Shown: positions 10,672-19,653, numbered from the stretch's first letter. The stretch: 64,000 nt of DNA from Roseiarcus sp963822215 (GCA_963822215.1 CAWGGX010000007.1:682001-746000), one strand, 5' to 3'. Notes: generated by a model not told the origin, from the sequence alone. Numbers and translations are program-made.

Positions 10672-11151
10672 TTAGATTGGCGGGGGCGGATTCACGATCA
10701 GGACGCACAGGGAATAGGTTCCGGCCCACATATTCCCCATCGGCGTGATCCCGACCGTAATCGTGTAGGTCCCGGTCGCCGGCAGTGTCCCAGTGAAGCC
10801 GGAAGAAACAGGATCGCCGTCAGGAAAAAGCTGGCCGTTCGGATCGGAAATCATCGCGATCAGATCGTAATCTCCGGCGCCATTCGGTGCCCCGCCGCCA
10901 TAGATCAGGGTTAGAGACTGCCCCGCCTTCGCCGCGACGGTGAACGGCTGAGCGGCGGTAATCACGGTCACCTGGCCATTGGCGATCCCGGCGTACGAGC
11001 CGGGCGCGAATGTAATCGGAATTGGTCTCGTCGCCACGAAGCGCTCCGTTGCCGACAAATGAAGGCGCCGCGGGCATGCTGCGCCGGCTTCCCATGTGCG
11101 CCGCCCCATAGATCGCGGGAGCGCGACTTGTGCGCCGGGGACAATGTACAA
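10672..11151 (-). CDS. Hypothetical protein with PPC-like beta-sandwich domain
   Basis: Up to 159 residues. The C-terminal 110 residues have the alternating pattern of a pre-peptidase-C-like/lysozyme-inhibitor-like beta sandwich: FTVAAKAGQSLTLIYGGG, then DLIAMISDPNGQLFPDG, then GTLPATGTYTITVG and GTYSLCVLIV. The longest frame starts with TTG and has a basic, non-signal N-terminus; a GTG within FVATRPIPITF would give a shorter protein. No signal peptide is evident in this frame, which is odd for the fold and may mean the start is misplaced or the N-terminus has degenerated. It is divergent from the liv operon. Function unknown. Confidence 0.55.
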   Translation of the reverse strand: MYIVPGAQVALPRSMGRRTWEAGAACPRRLHLSATERFVATRPIPITFAPGSYAGIANGQVTVITAAQPFTVAAKAGQSLTLIYGGGAPNGAGDYDLIAMISDPNGQLFPDGDPVSSGFTGTLPATGTYTITVGITPMGNMWAGTYSLCVLIVNPPPPI

Positions 11152-11274
11152 AAATCAAACCTATTGGCAAGGCAGCCGACGAGCGGCGCACAAAGCGCGT
11201 GACAAGCCCGCCGGAAACTTGGATGCTGCCGAGCAGAGTTGGGTGAAAAACCGACGACGGGGAACGGAAGGTCC

Positions 11275-12091
11275 ATGGAGCTGGCCGAGGCGAAAGCCAA
11301 GACCGGAGAGGAAAGCGACAAGGCTTACCCGCTACTCGCGGTTGACGGCGTCTCGATTCGCTTCGGCGGCGTGACCGCGCTGCAGGATGTCAGCTTCAGC
11401 GTCGCGGGCGGCGCGATCTGCGGATTGATCGGCCCGAACGGCGCAGGCAAGACGACGCTGTTCAACTGCATCTCCCGGCTCTACGAGCCGCACTCCGGCG
11501 CGATCCTGTTCGAGGGCCGCCCGGTCGCCAGCTTCGCGCGGCACGAGATGGCCAAGCTCGGCGTCGCCCGCACGTTCCAGAACGTCGCGCTCTTTTCAAC
11601 GATGACCACCCGCGACAACGTCCGGGTCGGCGCGCATGCGCTGGCGCGCGGCGGGTTTCTCGCCAATGCGCTGGCCTTGCCGTTCGCCGCGCGCGAAGGC
11701 CGGCGGATCGCGGAGCGGGCGGACGCCTTGATCGCGGAGTTCGGTCTTCGAGCGCGTCGCCGACCGGCCGGTCGGCGAGCTGCCGTTCGGCGTGCGCAAG
11801 CGCGTCGAACTCGCCCGGGCGCTGGCTCTTGAGCCGAAGCTCCTGCTGCTCGACGAGCCGGCGGCCGGGCTCAATCATGAGGAGGTCGATTCGCTCGCAG
11901 ACGAGATCCGCGCCATCCGCGACCGCCGCGGCGTCGCCATCCTTTTGGTCGAGCATCACATGAACCTCGTCATGCGGGTCTCCGACCAGGTCGTCGCGCT
12001 CGAATTCGGGCGCGTCATCGCCGACGGGACGCCCGCGATGGTGCGCTCCGACCCCGAGGTGGTGCGCGCCTATCTGGGAACCGCGGCGTGA
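11275..12091 (+). pseudogene. livG: Branched-chain amino acid/amide ABC transporter ATPase LivG, frameshifted
   Basis: LivG-type ATPase of the HAAT importer, split by one extra base near 11749. Frame 1 from ATG 11275 (GGAAG upstream) gives VDGVSIRFGGVTALQDVSF, Walker A GPNGAGKTT and the LivG-specific VARTFQNVALF, then turns to nonsense. The continuation lies one base later (ERVADRPVGELPFGVRKRVELARAL, LLLLDEPAAGLN, LVEHHMNLVM, YLGTAA). Removing one base within GGTCTTCGAG restores a normal protein of about 271 residues. All other Liv components are intact, so this is either a recent inactivation or a base-calling error. Its stop overlaps the livF start (GTGA). Confidence 0.88.
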
Positions 12092-12804
12092 GCGGCCCAA
12101 TCCTCGAAGTTCAGGGCCTCAACGCCTTCTACGGCCCGATCCAGGCTCTGTTCGGCCTCGACTTCGCGGTCGAGGAGGGCGGGGTGACGGCGCTGCTCGG
12201 CGCGAACGGCGCCGGCAAGACGACGACGCTCCGAGCGCTCTCTGGCCTCATCCGTCGCGACGGCGACGTCCGGCTGGCGGGGCGTCCGATCGTCGGCCTG
12301 TCGACGGAGACGATCGCGCGTCTCGGCGTCGCGCACGTGCCCGACGGACGCGGCACTTTCACCGATCTGACGGTCGAGGAGAACCTGCGCCTCGGCGCTT
12401 ATGTCCGCTCGGACCGGCGCGCGGTGCGGCAGGACTTCGACCGGGTGTTCGGCTATTTCCCGCGGCTCGCCGAACGGCGGCGCCAGCAGGCCGGCACCCT
12501 GTCGGGCGGCGAACAGCAGATGCTCGCCATCAGTCGCGCGCTCCTCATGCGGCCGTCGCTTCTCATGCTGGACGAGCCGTCGTTCGGCCTCGCGCCGAAG
12601 GTGGTGGCGGAAATCTTTCGCATTCTGGCGGCGATCAACCGGGACGAGGGCGTCAGCATGCTGATCGTCGAGCAGAACGCCTCGCTTGCGCTCGACCTCG
12701 CCGGTCAGGCGGTCCTGATCGAGACGGGACGCGCGGCGATGAGCGGCTCCTCGCACACGATCGGGTCGGACGATGCGGTGCGCCGCGCATACTTGGGATA
12801 TTGA
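12088..12804 (+). CDS. livF: Branched-chain amino acid/amide ABC transporter ATPase LivF
   Basis: 238-residue second ATPase of the Liv/HAAT importer. Walker A GANGAGKTT, the LivF hallmark HVPDGRGTFTDLTVEENL, signature LSGGEQQMLAISRAL and Walker B LLMLDEPSFGLAP are all intact, followed by LIVEQNASLAL. It starts with GTG in a 4-base GTGA overlap with livG, implying translational coupling. It works with LivG on the cytoplasmic face of LivH/LivM. The substrate could be branched-chain amino acids, urea or short amides. Confidence 0.94.
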   Translation: MSGPILEVQGLNAFYGPIQALFGLDFAVEEGGVTALLGANGAGKTTTLRALSGLIRRDGDVRLAGRPIVGLSTETIARLGVAHVPDGRGTFTDLTVEENLRLGAYVRSDRRAVRQDFDRVFGYFPRLAERRRQQAGTLSGGEQQMLAISRALLMRPSLLMLDEPSFGLAPKVVAEIFRILAAINRDEGVSMLIVEQNASLALDLAGQAVLIETGRAAMSGSSHTIGSDDAVRRAYLGY

Positions 12805-13220
12805 GGGATGCAGGAACGGGGCGGCTTAGGTCGAAGCTTTTGCGCACCCGCCCCCGATGGCGCGTCGCTAGGCAGGCGTCCCTCCGGACGCCCTATGGTG
12901 GGGACGGGCAGGAAACACCGCAAATTGCAGCGCGGACCCCTTCCCCAGCTTGCTGGGGAAGGTGGCGCGAAGCGCCGGATGGGGTGTGGTCCACCGCTTC
13001 GGCCTGAGTCGGATTGCGCGACCGTCACTGCGACCTTTCGCCGAACCACGCCTGCTTTCCACACCCCATCCGGCCTTCGGCCACCTTCCCCGCTTCGCGG
13101 AGAAGGGGAAACCCGTCGTCGCGACGAGCCCCCCGAGAGCATCGCGAATTCGAGTTGTGCGAATTTAATAATTCACAAGGGGGGAGGAGAGGCTGCCTGC
13201 CTGCTCGAGGGGGGAAACGC
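12805..13220. repeat. Intercistronic REP/BIME-type repeat (copy B) splitting the liv operon
   Basis: 416-bp gap between livF and livH. From about 12936 to 13110 it holds the same paired palindrome as at 6680-6893. The hairpin CCTTCCCCAGC-TT-GCTGGGGAAGG (12939-12962) is followed by CGCCGGATGGGGTGTGG, then the inverted half CCACACCCCATCCGGCC and CCACCTTCCCCGCTTCGCGGAG. A GGCAGGCGTCCCTCCGGACGCC sub-repeat precedes it. In-frame leader sequence upstream of livH is a translation of this repeat, not protein-coding. Confidence 0.78.
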
Positions 13221-14093
13221 GTGAACGAGTTTCTCCACCAGTTGGCGTCGGGTCTGGCGCTGGGCGGCGTCTACGCCATCATGGCGCTGGCGCTGGTGAT
13301 GATCTATCAGGCCACGCAACTGGTGAACTTCGCCCAGGGCGAGATGGCGATGTTCTCGACCTACTTCGCCTGGAAACTGACCGATCTCGGCTGGCCGTAC
13401 TGGCGCGCCTTCGCTGTCACCGTCGTCGTCTCGTTTCTCGGCGGGGTCGCAATCGAGCGCGTCGTCGTCCGCCCCTTCGCCAAGGCGCCGGTGCTCGCCT
13501 CGGTCATCGTGTTCATCGGCCTGGCGCTGATCTTCAACGCGCTCGCCGGCTGGATCTACGGCTATTCGGTCACCGATTTTCCGACGCCCTTCGACGGACC
13601 GCCGTGGTTCGGACAGCGCTACATGTCGGCGCACGAGTTGGGCGCGGTGCTCGTCAGCCTCGGCGTGCTGGCGCTGGTCTTCGCCTTCTTCCGCTTCACG
13701 CCGCTCGGCCTCGCCATGCGCGCGGCGGCGCAGAACCCGACCTCGAGCCGGCTTGTCGGCATAAGGGTCGGCTGGATGCTGGCGATCGGCTGGGGGCTCG
13801 CCGCGGCGATCGGCGCGATCGCCGGCATGATGGCGGCGCCGATCGTCTATCTCGATCCGAACATGATGGCCGGCGTTCTTCTCTATGCGTTCGCCGGCGC
13901 CGTGCTCGGGGGCATCGACAACCCATTCGGCGCGGCGTTCGGGGGCTTTGCAGTCGGGGTGCTGGAGAACCTGATGGGGGCCTACGTGGTCGGCTCGGAG
14001 GTGAAGCTGTCGGTCGCTCTGGCCATCATCGTCGGCGTCCTCGTCTGGCGCCCGTCCGGCCTGTTCGGCCGGCGGATCGCGGCGAGGGTCTGA
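13221..14093 (+). CDS. livH: Branched-chain amino acid/amide ABC transporter permease LivH
   Basis: 290-residue membrane permease. It opens MNEFLHQLASGLALGGVYAIMALALVMIYQATQLVNFAQGE, the standard LivH N-terminus, and has about eight hydrophobic helices. The C-terminal half contains LRAAAQNPTSSRLVGI-like sequence (cytoplasmic coupling loop) and FAGAVLGGIDNPFGA. GTG at 13221 with GAGGGGGGA 5-12 bases upstream is the start; the frame is open further upstream only because the REP repeat lacks stops. Two bases separate it from livM. Confidence 0.94.
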   Translation: MNEFLHQLASGLALGGVYAIMALALVMIYQATQLVNFAQGEMAMFSTYFAWKLTDLGWPYWRAFAVTVVVSFLGGVAIERVVVRPFAKAPVLASVIVFIGLALIFNALAGWIYGYSVTDFPTPFDGPPWFGQRYMSAHELGAVLVSLGVLALVFAFFRFTPLGLAMRAAAQNPTSSRLVGIRVGWMLAIGWGLAAAIGAIAGMMAAPIVYLDPNMMAGVLLYAFAGAVLGGIDNPFGAAFGGFAVGVLENLMGAYVVGSEVKLSVALAIIVGVLVWRPSGLFGRRIAARV

Positions 14094-14095
14094 CC

Positions 14096-15076
14096 ATGCC
14101 GGGTTCAATCACGCCGAGGACGGTCGTGACGATCGCCGCGTTCGCGGCGGCGCTGGCCTTTCCGTTCCTGGCCTCCGGCTATCACCTCTACCAGGGCGCG
14201 CAGGTGCTGATCCTCGCCATCGCGCTGATCGGCCTCAACCTGCTCACCGGCTTCAACGGCCAGATCTCCCTCGGCCATGGCGCTTTCTTCGCCATCGGCG
14301 GTTACGGCGCGGCGATCCTGACGGTGAAGCTCGGCGTTCCGTATTTTCTCGCCATACCGCTCGCGAGCCTGGTCTGCTTCGGCGCCGGGTTCCTGTTCGG
14401 CTTTCCGGCGCTGCGTTTCGGCGGATTGTACCTGGCGCTCGCCACCTTCGCCCTCGCCGTCGCCACCCCGCAGATCCTGGCGTTCAAGGGCTTCGACGCC
14501 TGGACGGGCGGATCGAGCGGCGTGTCGCTGATGAAGCCGCACGCGCCGTTCGCCCTTCCGCTGAGCGCGGACCAGTGGCTCTATCTCGTCTGCCTTGTCT
14601 TCGCCGCGGTCCTCTACGCGGCGGCGCGGAACTTGGTCACGAGCCGCATCGGGCGGGCGCTGGTCGCGCTGCGCGACCAGCCGATCGCCGCCGAGGCGAT
14701 GGGCGTCAACGCGGCGTTCTATAAGACGACCTGTTTCGGGATCAGCGCGCTCTACGCCGGCGTCGCAGGCGGCCTCAGCGCAATCGCGGTCGGCTTCGTG
14801 TCGCCGGAAAGCTTTGGCCTGGCGCTGTCGCTGTCGTTCCTGGTCGGCATCGTGGTCGGCGGGCTCGCCTCGCTCGGCGGCGTGCTGTTCGGCGCCGTAT
14901 TCATCGAGTTCGTGCCCAATCTCGCCGACCAGCTATCGGTGAGTTTCGGCGAGAGCGCCAAGGCGCTGCCGGGGGCGATCTACGGCGCGCTGCTCATTCT
15001 GGCGATGGCGATCATGCCCGCCGGAGTCGCGGGCGCGCTGCGGGCCGCGACGAAGTTCGTGGCGCGCTCACGTTGA
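14096..15076 (+). CDS. livM: Branched-chain amino acid/amide ABC transporter permease LivM
   Basis: 326-residue permease. The LivM signature LNLLTGFNGQISLGHGAFFAIGGY is near residue 45. Helices cover most of the protein, and the coupling loop reads SRIGRALVALRDQPIAAEAMGVN. The ATG follows the livH stop by 2 bases. The C-terminus (ALRAATKFVARSR) is basic and cytoplasmic. It pairs with LivH to form the membrane channel. Confidence 0.94.
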   Translation: MPGSITPRTVVTIAAFAAALAFPFLASGYHLYQGAQVLILAIALIGLNLLTGFNGQISLGHGAFFAIGGYGAAILTVKLGVPYFLAIPLASLVCFGAGFLFGFPALRFGGLYLALATFALAVATPQILAFKGFDAWTGGSSGVSLMKPHAPFALPLSADQWLYLVCLVFAAVLYAAARNLVTSRIGRALVALRDQPIAAEAMGVNAAFYKTTCFGISALYAGVAGGLSAIAVGFVSPESFGLALSLSFLVGIVVGGLASLGGVLFGAVFIEFVPNLADQLSVSFGESAKALPGAIYGALLILAMAIMPAGVAGALRAATKFVARSR

Positions 15077-15127
15077 CGGCGGCGGCGGGCCGTTCGCCGC
15101 CGTAAACACGCGAGAGGGAGGAAACTG

Positions 15128-16330
15128 ATGATCACTCGACGTTCGCTACTGCAATCCGGCGCCGCCGCGATCGCTTTGGCTGCGGGGCCGCGCGCCGCGC
15201 GGGCCGACACGCCCGGCGTGACTGACACAGAGATCAAGATCGGCCAGACAATGCCTTACAGCGGGCCGGCGTCGGCCTATGGCGTGATCGGGCGGACCGA
15301 GGCCGCCTATTTCAAGATGATCAACGATCAGGGCGGCGTGAACGGGCGGAAGATCAACCTGATCAGCCTCGACGACGGCTACAGTCCGCCCAAGACCGTC
15401 GAGCAGGTGCGTAGGCTGGTCGAGGACGAGAAGGTCGCCTTCCTGTTCAACACGCTCGGCACAGCGCCGAACCTCGCGATCCGGCAGTATCTCAACGACA
15501 ACAAGATTCCACAGCTCTTCGTCTCGACCGGCGCGAGCGTATTCGCCGACCCGACGCACTTCTACTGGACGATCGGCTACAATCCCAATTACCAGACGGA
15601 AGCCAAAATTTACGGCAAGCACATCCTCGCCACCAAGCCGGACGGCAAGATCGGCGTGCTCTACCAGAACGACGGCTTCGGCAAGGACTACCTGATCGGC
15701 CTCAAGGACGCGCTCGGCGACAAGTCGGGGATGATCGTCAAGGAGGCGTCCTACGAGACGAGCGAGCCGACGGTCAACTCGCAGGTCGTGACGCTGCAAG
15801 GCTCCGGCGCCGACATCCTGATCATCGCGGCGACCCCGAAATTCGCGGCGCAGGCGATCCGCAAGTCCTACGATCTCGGCTGGACCGGCGTGCGCTATCT
15901 GAGCAACGTGTCGCCGTCGATCGCGACCGTTCTCAAGCCCGCCGGGCTCGAGAAGTCGAAAGGGCTGATTTGCGCCTACTACGGAAAGGACCCGACGGAC
16001 GCGAAATGGAAGGACGATCCCGGGATGAAGGAATGGGCGGCCTTCTGCGATAAGTACCTTTCGCACTCGGAGTTCGTCGACGCCAACGCAGCCTACGCTT
16101 TCAGCGCTGCCGGAACGATGCTTCAGACGATCAAGCAATGCGGCGCCGACTTGTCGCGCGACAACGTCATGAAGCAGGCGGCCAACATCAAGGACCTGCA
16201 ACTGCCGCTGTTGCTGCCCGGGATGCGCATCAACACGTCGCCGACCAACTACAGCCCGATCCGGCAGATGCAGCTCGCGACCTTCGACGGACAAAGCTGG
16301 CAGCTGTTCGGCGAGTTGTTAATGGGCTGA
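15128..16330 (+). CDS. ABC transporter substrate-binding protein (LivJ/LivK-like, Peripla_BP_6)
   Basis: 400-residue periplasmic binding protein with a Tat-like signal (MITRRSLLQSGAAAIALAAG ... ARA-DT). The mature protein begins GVTDTEIKIGQTMPYSGPASAYG and contains the family's NDQGGVNGRKINLISLDDGYSPPKT block and VGVLYQNDGFGKDY-like hinge sequence. The length and the C-terminal IKDLQLPLLLPGMRINTSPTNY resemble amide/short-chain ligand binders more than classical leucine binders. AGAGGGAGG upstream is a strong ribosome-binding site. It is the last gene of the liv cluster, so it would be cotranscribed with the permeases. Confidence 0.92.
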   Translation: MITRRSLLQSGAAAIALAAGPRAARADTPGVTDTEIKIGQTMPYSGPASAYGVIGRTEAAYFKMINDQGGVNGRKINLISLDDGYSPPKTVEQVRRLVEDEKVAFLFNTLGTAPNLAIRQYLNDNKIPQLFVSTGASVFADPTHFYWTIGYNPNYQTEAKIYGKHILATKPDGKIGVLYQNDGFGKDYLIGLKDALGDKSGMIVKEASYETSEPTVNSQVVTLQGSGADILIIAATPKFAAQAIRKSYDLGWTGVRYLSNVSPSIATVLKPAGLEKSKGLICAYYGKDPTDAKWKDDPGMKEWAAFCDKYLSHSEFVDANAAYAFSAAGTMLQTIKQCGADLSRDNVMKQAANIKDLQLPLLLPGMRINTSPTNYSPIRQMQLATFDGQSWQLFGELLMG

Positions 16331-16356
16331 CCTCCGTCAGGGGCGACCCGATAGGC

Positions 16357-16388
16357 GTCGAGGCGCTTCAGTCGCGAAGCGCTTCGAC
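16357..16388 (+). terminator. Hairpin downstream of the liv cluster
   Basis: 13-bp stem with one mismatch (GTCGAGGCGCTTC / GAAGCGCTTCGAC), 6-base loop, 26 bases after the binding-protein stop. There is no T-run, so factor-independent termination is uncertain. Confidence 0.5.
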
Positions 16389-16921
16389 GGCGCAAGCCGA
16401 AAACTGCAGCGCATTTCCCGTCACCAGATTCGCTGGACCAGATGGTCAAAGACCGGGGCGGCGGACACGATCGGGCGCCCACTCATCCGACCGCTCACGT
16501 GGGCCCCATTCCCCCGGCGAAGGACGGGAATCCTGGCCGCGCTTTACAACCCGGCAGTGCGCGGTCTCGCGCCCTCGTTTTCGCCCGCCTGTTCTTTCCC
16601 TGTTCCGCTCCGAAAACAGGCGCAAATTCCCTGTTCCAGTCGTTTGAAATTCCCTGTTCCGCGCCCGCGCCGGCCCGCAACCGGTGGGTTGAAAAACCCG
16701 CAACGACCTGACATTGCAGGACTTCCAGGAACGGAGCGCCGACCGCGGCGCAAGAAAATTCCCTGCCAGCAGGGAAACCCAATCGTCGGCGGCGGACCGG
16801 GAGCGCGATGATTTTTTGCCGAACCGGAAGGGGGGATTGACCCCGTGACGTCCTCATTCAAGGCGCCGGCTGGAAGAAGGCGAGCAGCTGAGCACAATGG
16901 GGGCACGCGTCAAGGGCTCTT
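16389..16921. repeat. Intergenic region with TTCCCTGTTCC / TTCCCTGC-AGCAGGGAA repeats
   Basis: No gene seen. The stretch contains three copies of TTCCCTGTTCC (near 16595, 16629 and 16653) and a near-palindrome TTCCCTGCCAGCAGGGAA (16759-16776). The same motifs in inverted arrangement occur at 29360-29545, marking a dispersed intergenic repeat family. Confidence 0.6.
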
Positions 16922-18400
16922 TCAGCTCCACGCCTTCAGCGAGCCGAAGCGCACGAATTTCTTCGAGAAATGCCGGTCCATCCGGGCGAGCACATCGCGC
17001 AGGAAGGCGACGCCCTCGGCGAGATAGGGGCCCTTGTTGAGCATGACGCATTCGGCCCCCTGAGCGCCAGCAGCGTCGGTCATCTCGGCCCGGCTCGCCA
17101 CGCCGTCGCGCACGTAATTGTCGAGCACCTGGGTCGCCCAGACCACAGGCGTGTGCGCCGCCTCGCAGAGCCACAGGATCTCCTCCTGCATCTCCGTCAG
17201 CCGGGCGAAGCCGAGCTCGACCGCGAGGTCGCCGCGCGCGATCATCACCGCCGTCGGGTTGTGGGCGGCTGACTGCAGGATGAGGCGCGGAAGGTTGCGC
17301 ACCGCAAGCGGCGTTTCGATCTTCAGCACGATCCCGTGCGGCTCGCGCTTGGGCGCGCGGGCCACCAGATGGTCCTGCAAAAGCTCGATGTCGTCGACCC
17401 GCTGGACGAAGGAGAAGCCGACCAGGTCGGCGTGCTCGGCGACGAAGTCGAGATCGCGAAAGTCCTTGGAGGTCAGCGGCGGCAGCTCGAGCTCGGTCGA
17501 GGGGAAGTTGACGCCCTTGCCCGGCTTCAACCGCACGCCCTTCTCGCGCGCGGCGTAGACCTCGATCTCCGCTCTTCCGGGCGTCTTGGAGACGACCCGG
17601 GCCGCCGCCTTGCCGTCGTCGATGAACACCTCGGAACCGACAGCGAGCTGGTCGACGAGTTCGGGGAAGTTGAGCGAGAAGGCGATCGGGTCCTTGGTCT
17701 TCTCCTTGATCTCATCGATCAGCGAGGCGCGGTCGCCGCGCGCGAGGCGCGTCTTCGGCGGCGCCTTGACCCGCAGGATGCGGCACTTCGGCCCGCCGAG
17801 ATCCATCAGGATCTTGCAGGGACGTTCAAGCCGCGCCGACGCCTCGCGCACGTTGTCGACCATCCGCCCCCAGGCTTCGGCGTCATCGTGAGCGCAATTG
17901 ATGCGGGCGCAATCCATGCCCGCGGCGACTAGGTTGTCGACAAGTTCGGCCTGGGCCGCGGCTTCCGGCGGCAGGGTGGCCATCACCCGCACGCGCGGGG
18001 CGCCCCTCGGCCGCTTGCCGAACACGCGATCGGCCTCGGCTTCCAGCTCCGAGGCGCCCGCCCGGGCGACCGCGGGGGCCGGGTAGGGGACGTTGGTCTC
18101 GCCGGTCAGGCGCCGGAGCGTGACGATCAGCACGTCGAGCGTCGCCGCCACCTTGGCCTCGCTGCGGCCGAGCGAGGAAAGACCGCGCGCGGAGAGCTTG
18201 AGCTGCAACTCGGTGAGATCGTGCTCGCGCAGGGCGATGTAACGCGACAGGTTGATTGCCCGTGACGACGCCTGCGCGGCGGCCGGTCCCCAGTCGCGCC
18301 TCAGCTCCTCGCCCTTCTTCTCAATGTCGTCGCGAAGCGTCTGCACTTCGGCGAGAAGGGCACGGAGGTCTTCGAGGTCTTTTCCGATCTTGGTGACCAT
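16922..18400 (-). CDS. Pyruvate kinase-like protein with N-terminal helical extension, no C-terminal regulatory domain
   Basis: 492 residues. Residues 1-130 are helical and charged, with a coiled-coil look (KIGKDLEDLRALLAEVQTLRDDIEKKGEEL). Residues about 136-485 match the pyruvate kinase barrel: ARINCAHDD (about 165, for RLNFSHG), ILMDLGGPKCRI (about 197, for the DTKGPE region), KIETPLAVRNL (360-, catalytic Lys-Ile-Glu), MIARGDLAVELG (387-) and VWATQVLDN with SRAEMTDAA (420-442). The allosteric C-terminal domain is absent, and the canonical TIGPAS is replaced by ATLPPE. It may be a catalytically altered paralogue. It is divergent from the SDR gene, about 250 bp away. Confidence 0.8.
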   Translation of the reverse strand: MVTKIGKDLEDLRALLAEVQTLRDDIEKKGEELRRDWGPAAAQASSRAINLSRYIALREHDLTELQLKLSARGLSSLGRSEAKVAATLDVLIVTLRRLTGETNVPYPAPAVARAGASELEAEADRVFGKRPRGAPRVRVMATLPPEAAAQAELVDNLVAAGMDCARINCAHDDAEAWGRMVDNVREASARLERPCKILMDLGGPKCRILRVKAPPKTRLARGDRASLIDEIKEKTKDPIAFSLNFPELVDQLAVGSEVFIDDGKAAARVVSKTPGRAEIEVYAAREKGVRLKPGKGVNFPSTELELPPLTSKDFRDLDFVAEHADLVGFSFVQRVDDIELLQDHLVARAPKREPHGIVLKIETPLAVRNLPRLILQSAAHNPTAVMIARGDLAVELGFARLTEMQEEILWLCEAAHTPVVWATQVLDNYVRDGVASRAEMTDAAGAQGAECVMLNKGPYLAEGVAFLRDVLARMDRHFSKKFVRFGSLKAWS

Positions 18401-18652
18401 GGACGGCGACGCCTCAGGCGCGACCGCTCCGACGGGAATCAGATTTCGTCACGCCTTACTGGTGTTTGACGCGCCAATATGACGCCTGTGCAACAGCGTA
18501 TCGCTTGCAGCGGCCGGCTGTCGCGCCTCGTCGATCATTCACGCGCGTGCGGTCGGGCCCGCGCGTCCCCGCCGCGAACCGCGAGGATCGCCTTGCGCCT
18601 GCGGAACGGCGATCGTATTGCCGGGAGCCGCGGAGAGCGCGAACGGAAAGCC

Positions 18653-19564
18653 ATGGCCATAGGAATTCACGGAAAAGTCGCCATCGTCACCGGCGCGGGC
18701 GCCGGCCTCGGTCGCTGTCACGCGCTGGGACTTGCCGCGCGCGGCGCGAAGGTCGTCGTCAACGATCTCGGGCGCAACGGCGCGGTGTCCGACAGCGCGC
18801 TCGCGGTCGTCGAGGAGATCCGCGCCGCGGGCGGAGTCGCCATCGCCGACCCGGCGGACGTCAGTGATTTCGAGCAGGCCACAGCGATGGCGGCGCGAGC
18901 GGAAAAGGAGTGGGGGCGGGTCGACATTCTGGTCAACAACGCGGGTGTGCTGCGCGACAAGACCTTCGCCAAGATGGACATGCGGGACTTCGAGGTGGTC
19001 CTGCGCGTGCATCTGATCGGCTCGGCCCATTGCACGCGGGCGGTCTGGAACGGAATGCGCGAGCGCAACTATGGCCGTATCGTGCTGACCTCGTCGGCCT
19101 CGGGCCTCTACGGCAACTTCGGCCAGTCGAACTATGGGGCGGCCAAGGCCGGTTTGGTCGGCCTCATGAACGTGCTGTGCCTCGAGGCCGCGAAGAACGA
19201 CATCCGGGTGAACATCCTTGCGCCGACCGCCCGCACCGCGATGACGGAGGGCCTGCTGCCGCCCGCCGCGGCCGAGTTGCTCGGACCCGAGACGGTGACT
19301 CCCGCAGTGCTGTTCCTGGCGAGCGAGGACGCGCCGTCGCGCGTCATTCTGGGCGCCGGGGCGGGGACGTTCGCCGTCACCCACATCGCCGAGACCGAGG
19401 GAGTCTATCTCGACGACGCCGAGCGCACGCCGGAGACGATCGCGGCCCGGTGGACCGAGATTTCCGATGCCTCGACCGCCAAGCCGCTGCGCGACGCCTA
19501 TTCCCAGACCCGGAAATTCGTCGCCGCCGCGGCGAAGGCGAAGGGGCTGGCGATCGATTGGTAG
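18653..19564 (+). CDS. Short-chain dehydrogenase/reductase (MFE-2/3-hydroxyacyl-CoA dehydrogenase-like)
   Basis: 303-residue NAD(P)-dependent oxidoreductase. Motifs: TGAGAGLG (residues 13-20), NNAG (about 97), SSASGLYGNFGQSNYGAAKAG with catalytic Ser, Tyr and Lys, and a PTARTAMTEGLLPPAAAELLGPE segment characteristic of the hydroxyacyl-CoA dehydrogenase half of peroxisomal multifunctional enzyme type 2. The C-terminal 60 residues extend beyond the SDR core. The ATG at 18653 is chosen because the Rossmann motif follows at the usual distance; the longer frame from 18479 adds an Arg-rich leader. The substrate is inferred to be an acyl-CoA, not shown. Confidence 0.87.
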   Translation: MAIGIHGKVAIVTGAGAGLGRCHALGLAARGAKVVVNDLGRNGAVSDSALAVVEEIRAAGGVAIADPADVSDFEQATAMAARAEKEWGRVDILVNNAGVLRDKTFAKMDMRDFEVVLRVHLIGSAHCTRAVWNGMRERNYGRIVLTSSASGLYGNFGQSNYGAAKAGLVGLMNVLCLEAAKNDIRVNILAPTARTAMTEGLLPPAAAELLGPETVTPAVLFLASEDAPSRVILGAGAGTFAVTHIAETEGVYLDDAERTPETIAARWTEISDASTAKPLRDAYSQTRKFVAAAAKAKGLAIDW

Positions 19565-19645
19565 GACGCTCGCAAGACGCCGCTGGCCCCGGCGTTGCGT
19601 CCGAGCTCGTTTCTAGGCTTTTCAAGGGCTTGCGGCGACCTTTCC

Positions 19646-19653
19646 GGGCGGAT
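19646..19653. repeat. Left target-site duplication of the IS66 element (GGGCGGAT)
   Basis: GGGCGGAT directly precedes the left terminus GTAACTGCCA, and the same 8 bases follow the right terminus at 22781-22788. Eight-base duplications are the IS66 family norm. Confidence 0.9.

Noticed and set aside
13014..13220. Long N-terminal extension of LivH
   Set aside because: It is a translation of the REP repeat; the real GTG at 13221 has a good ribosome-binding site.
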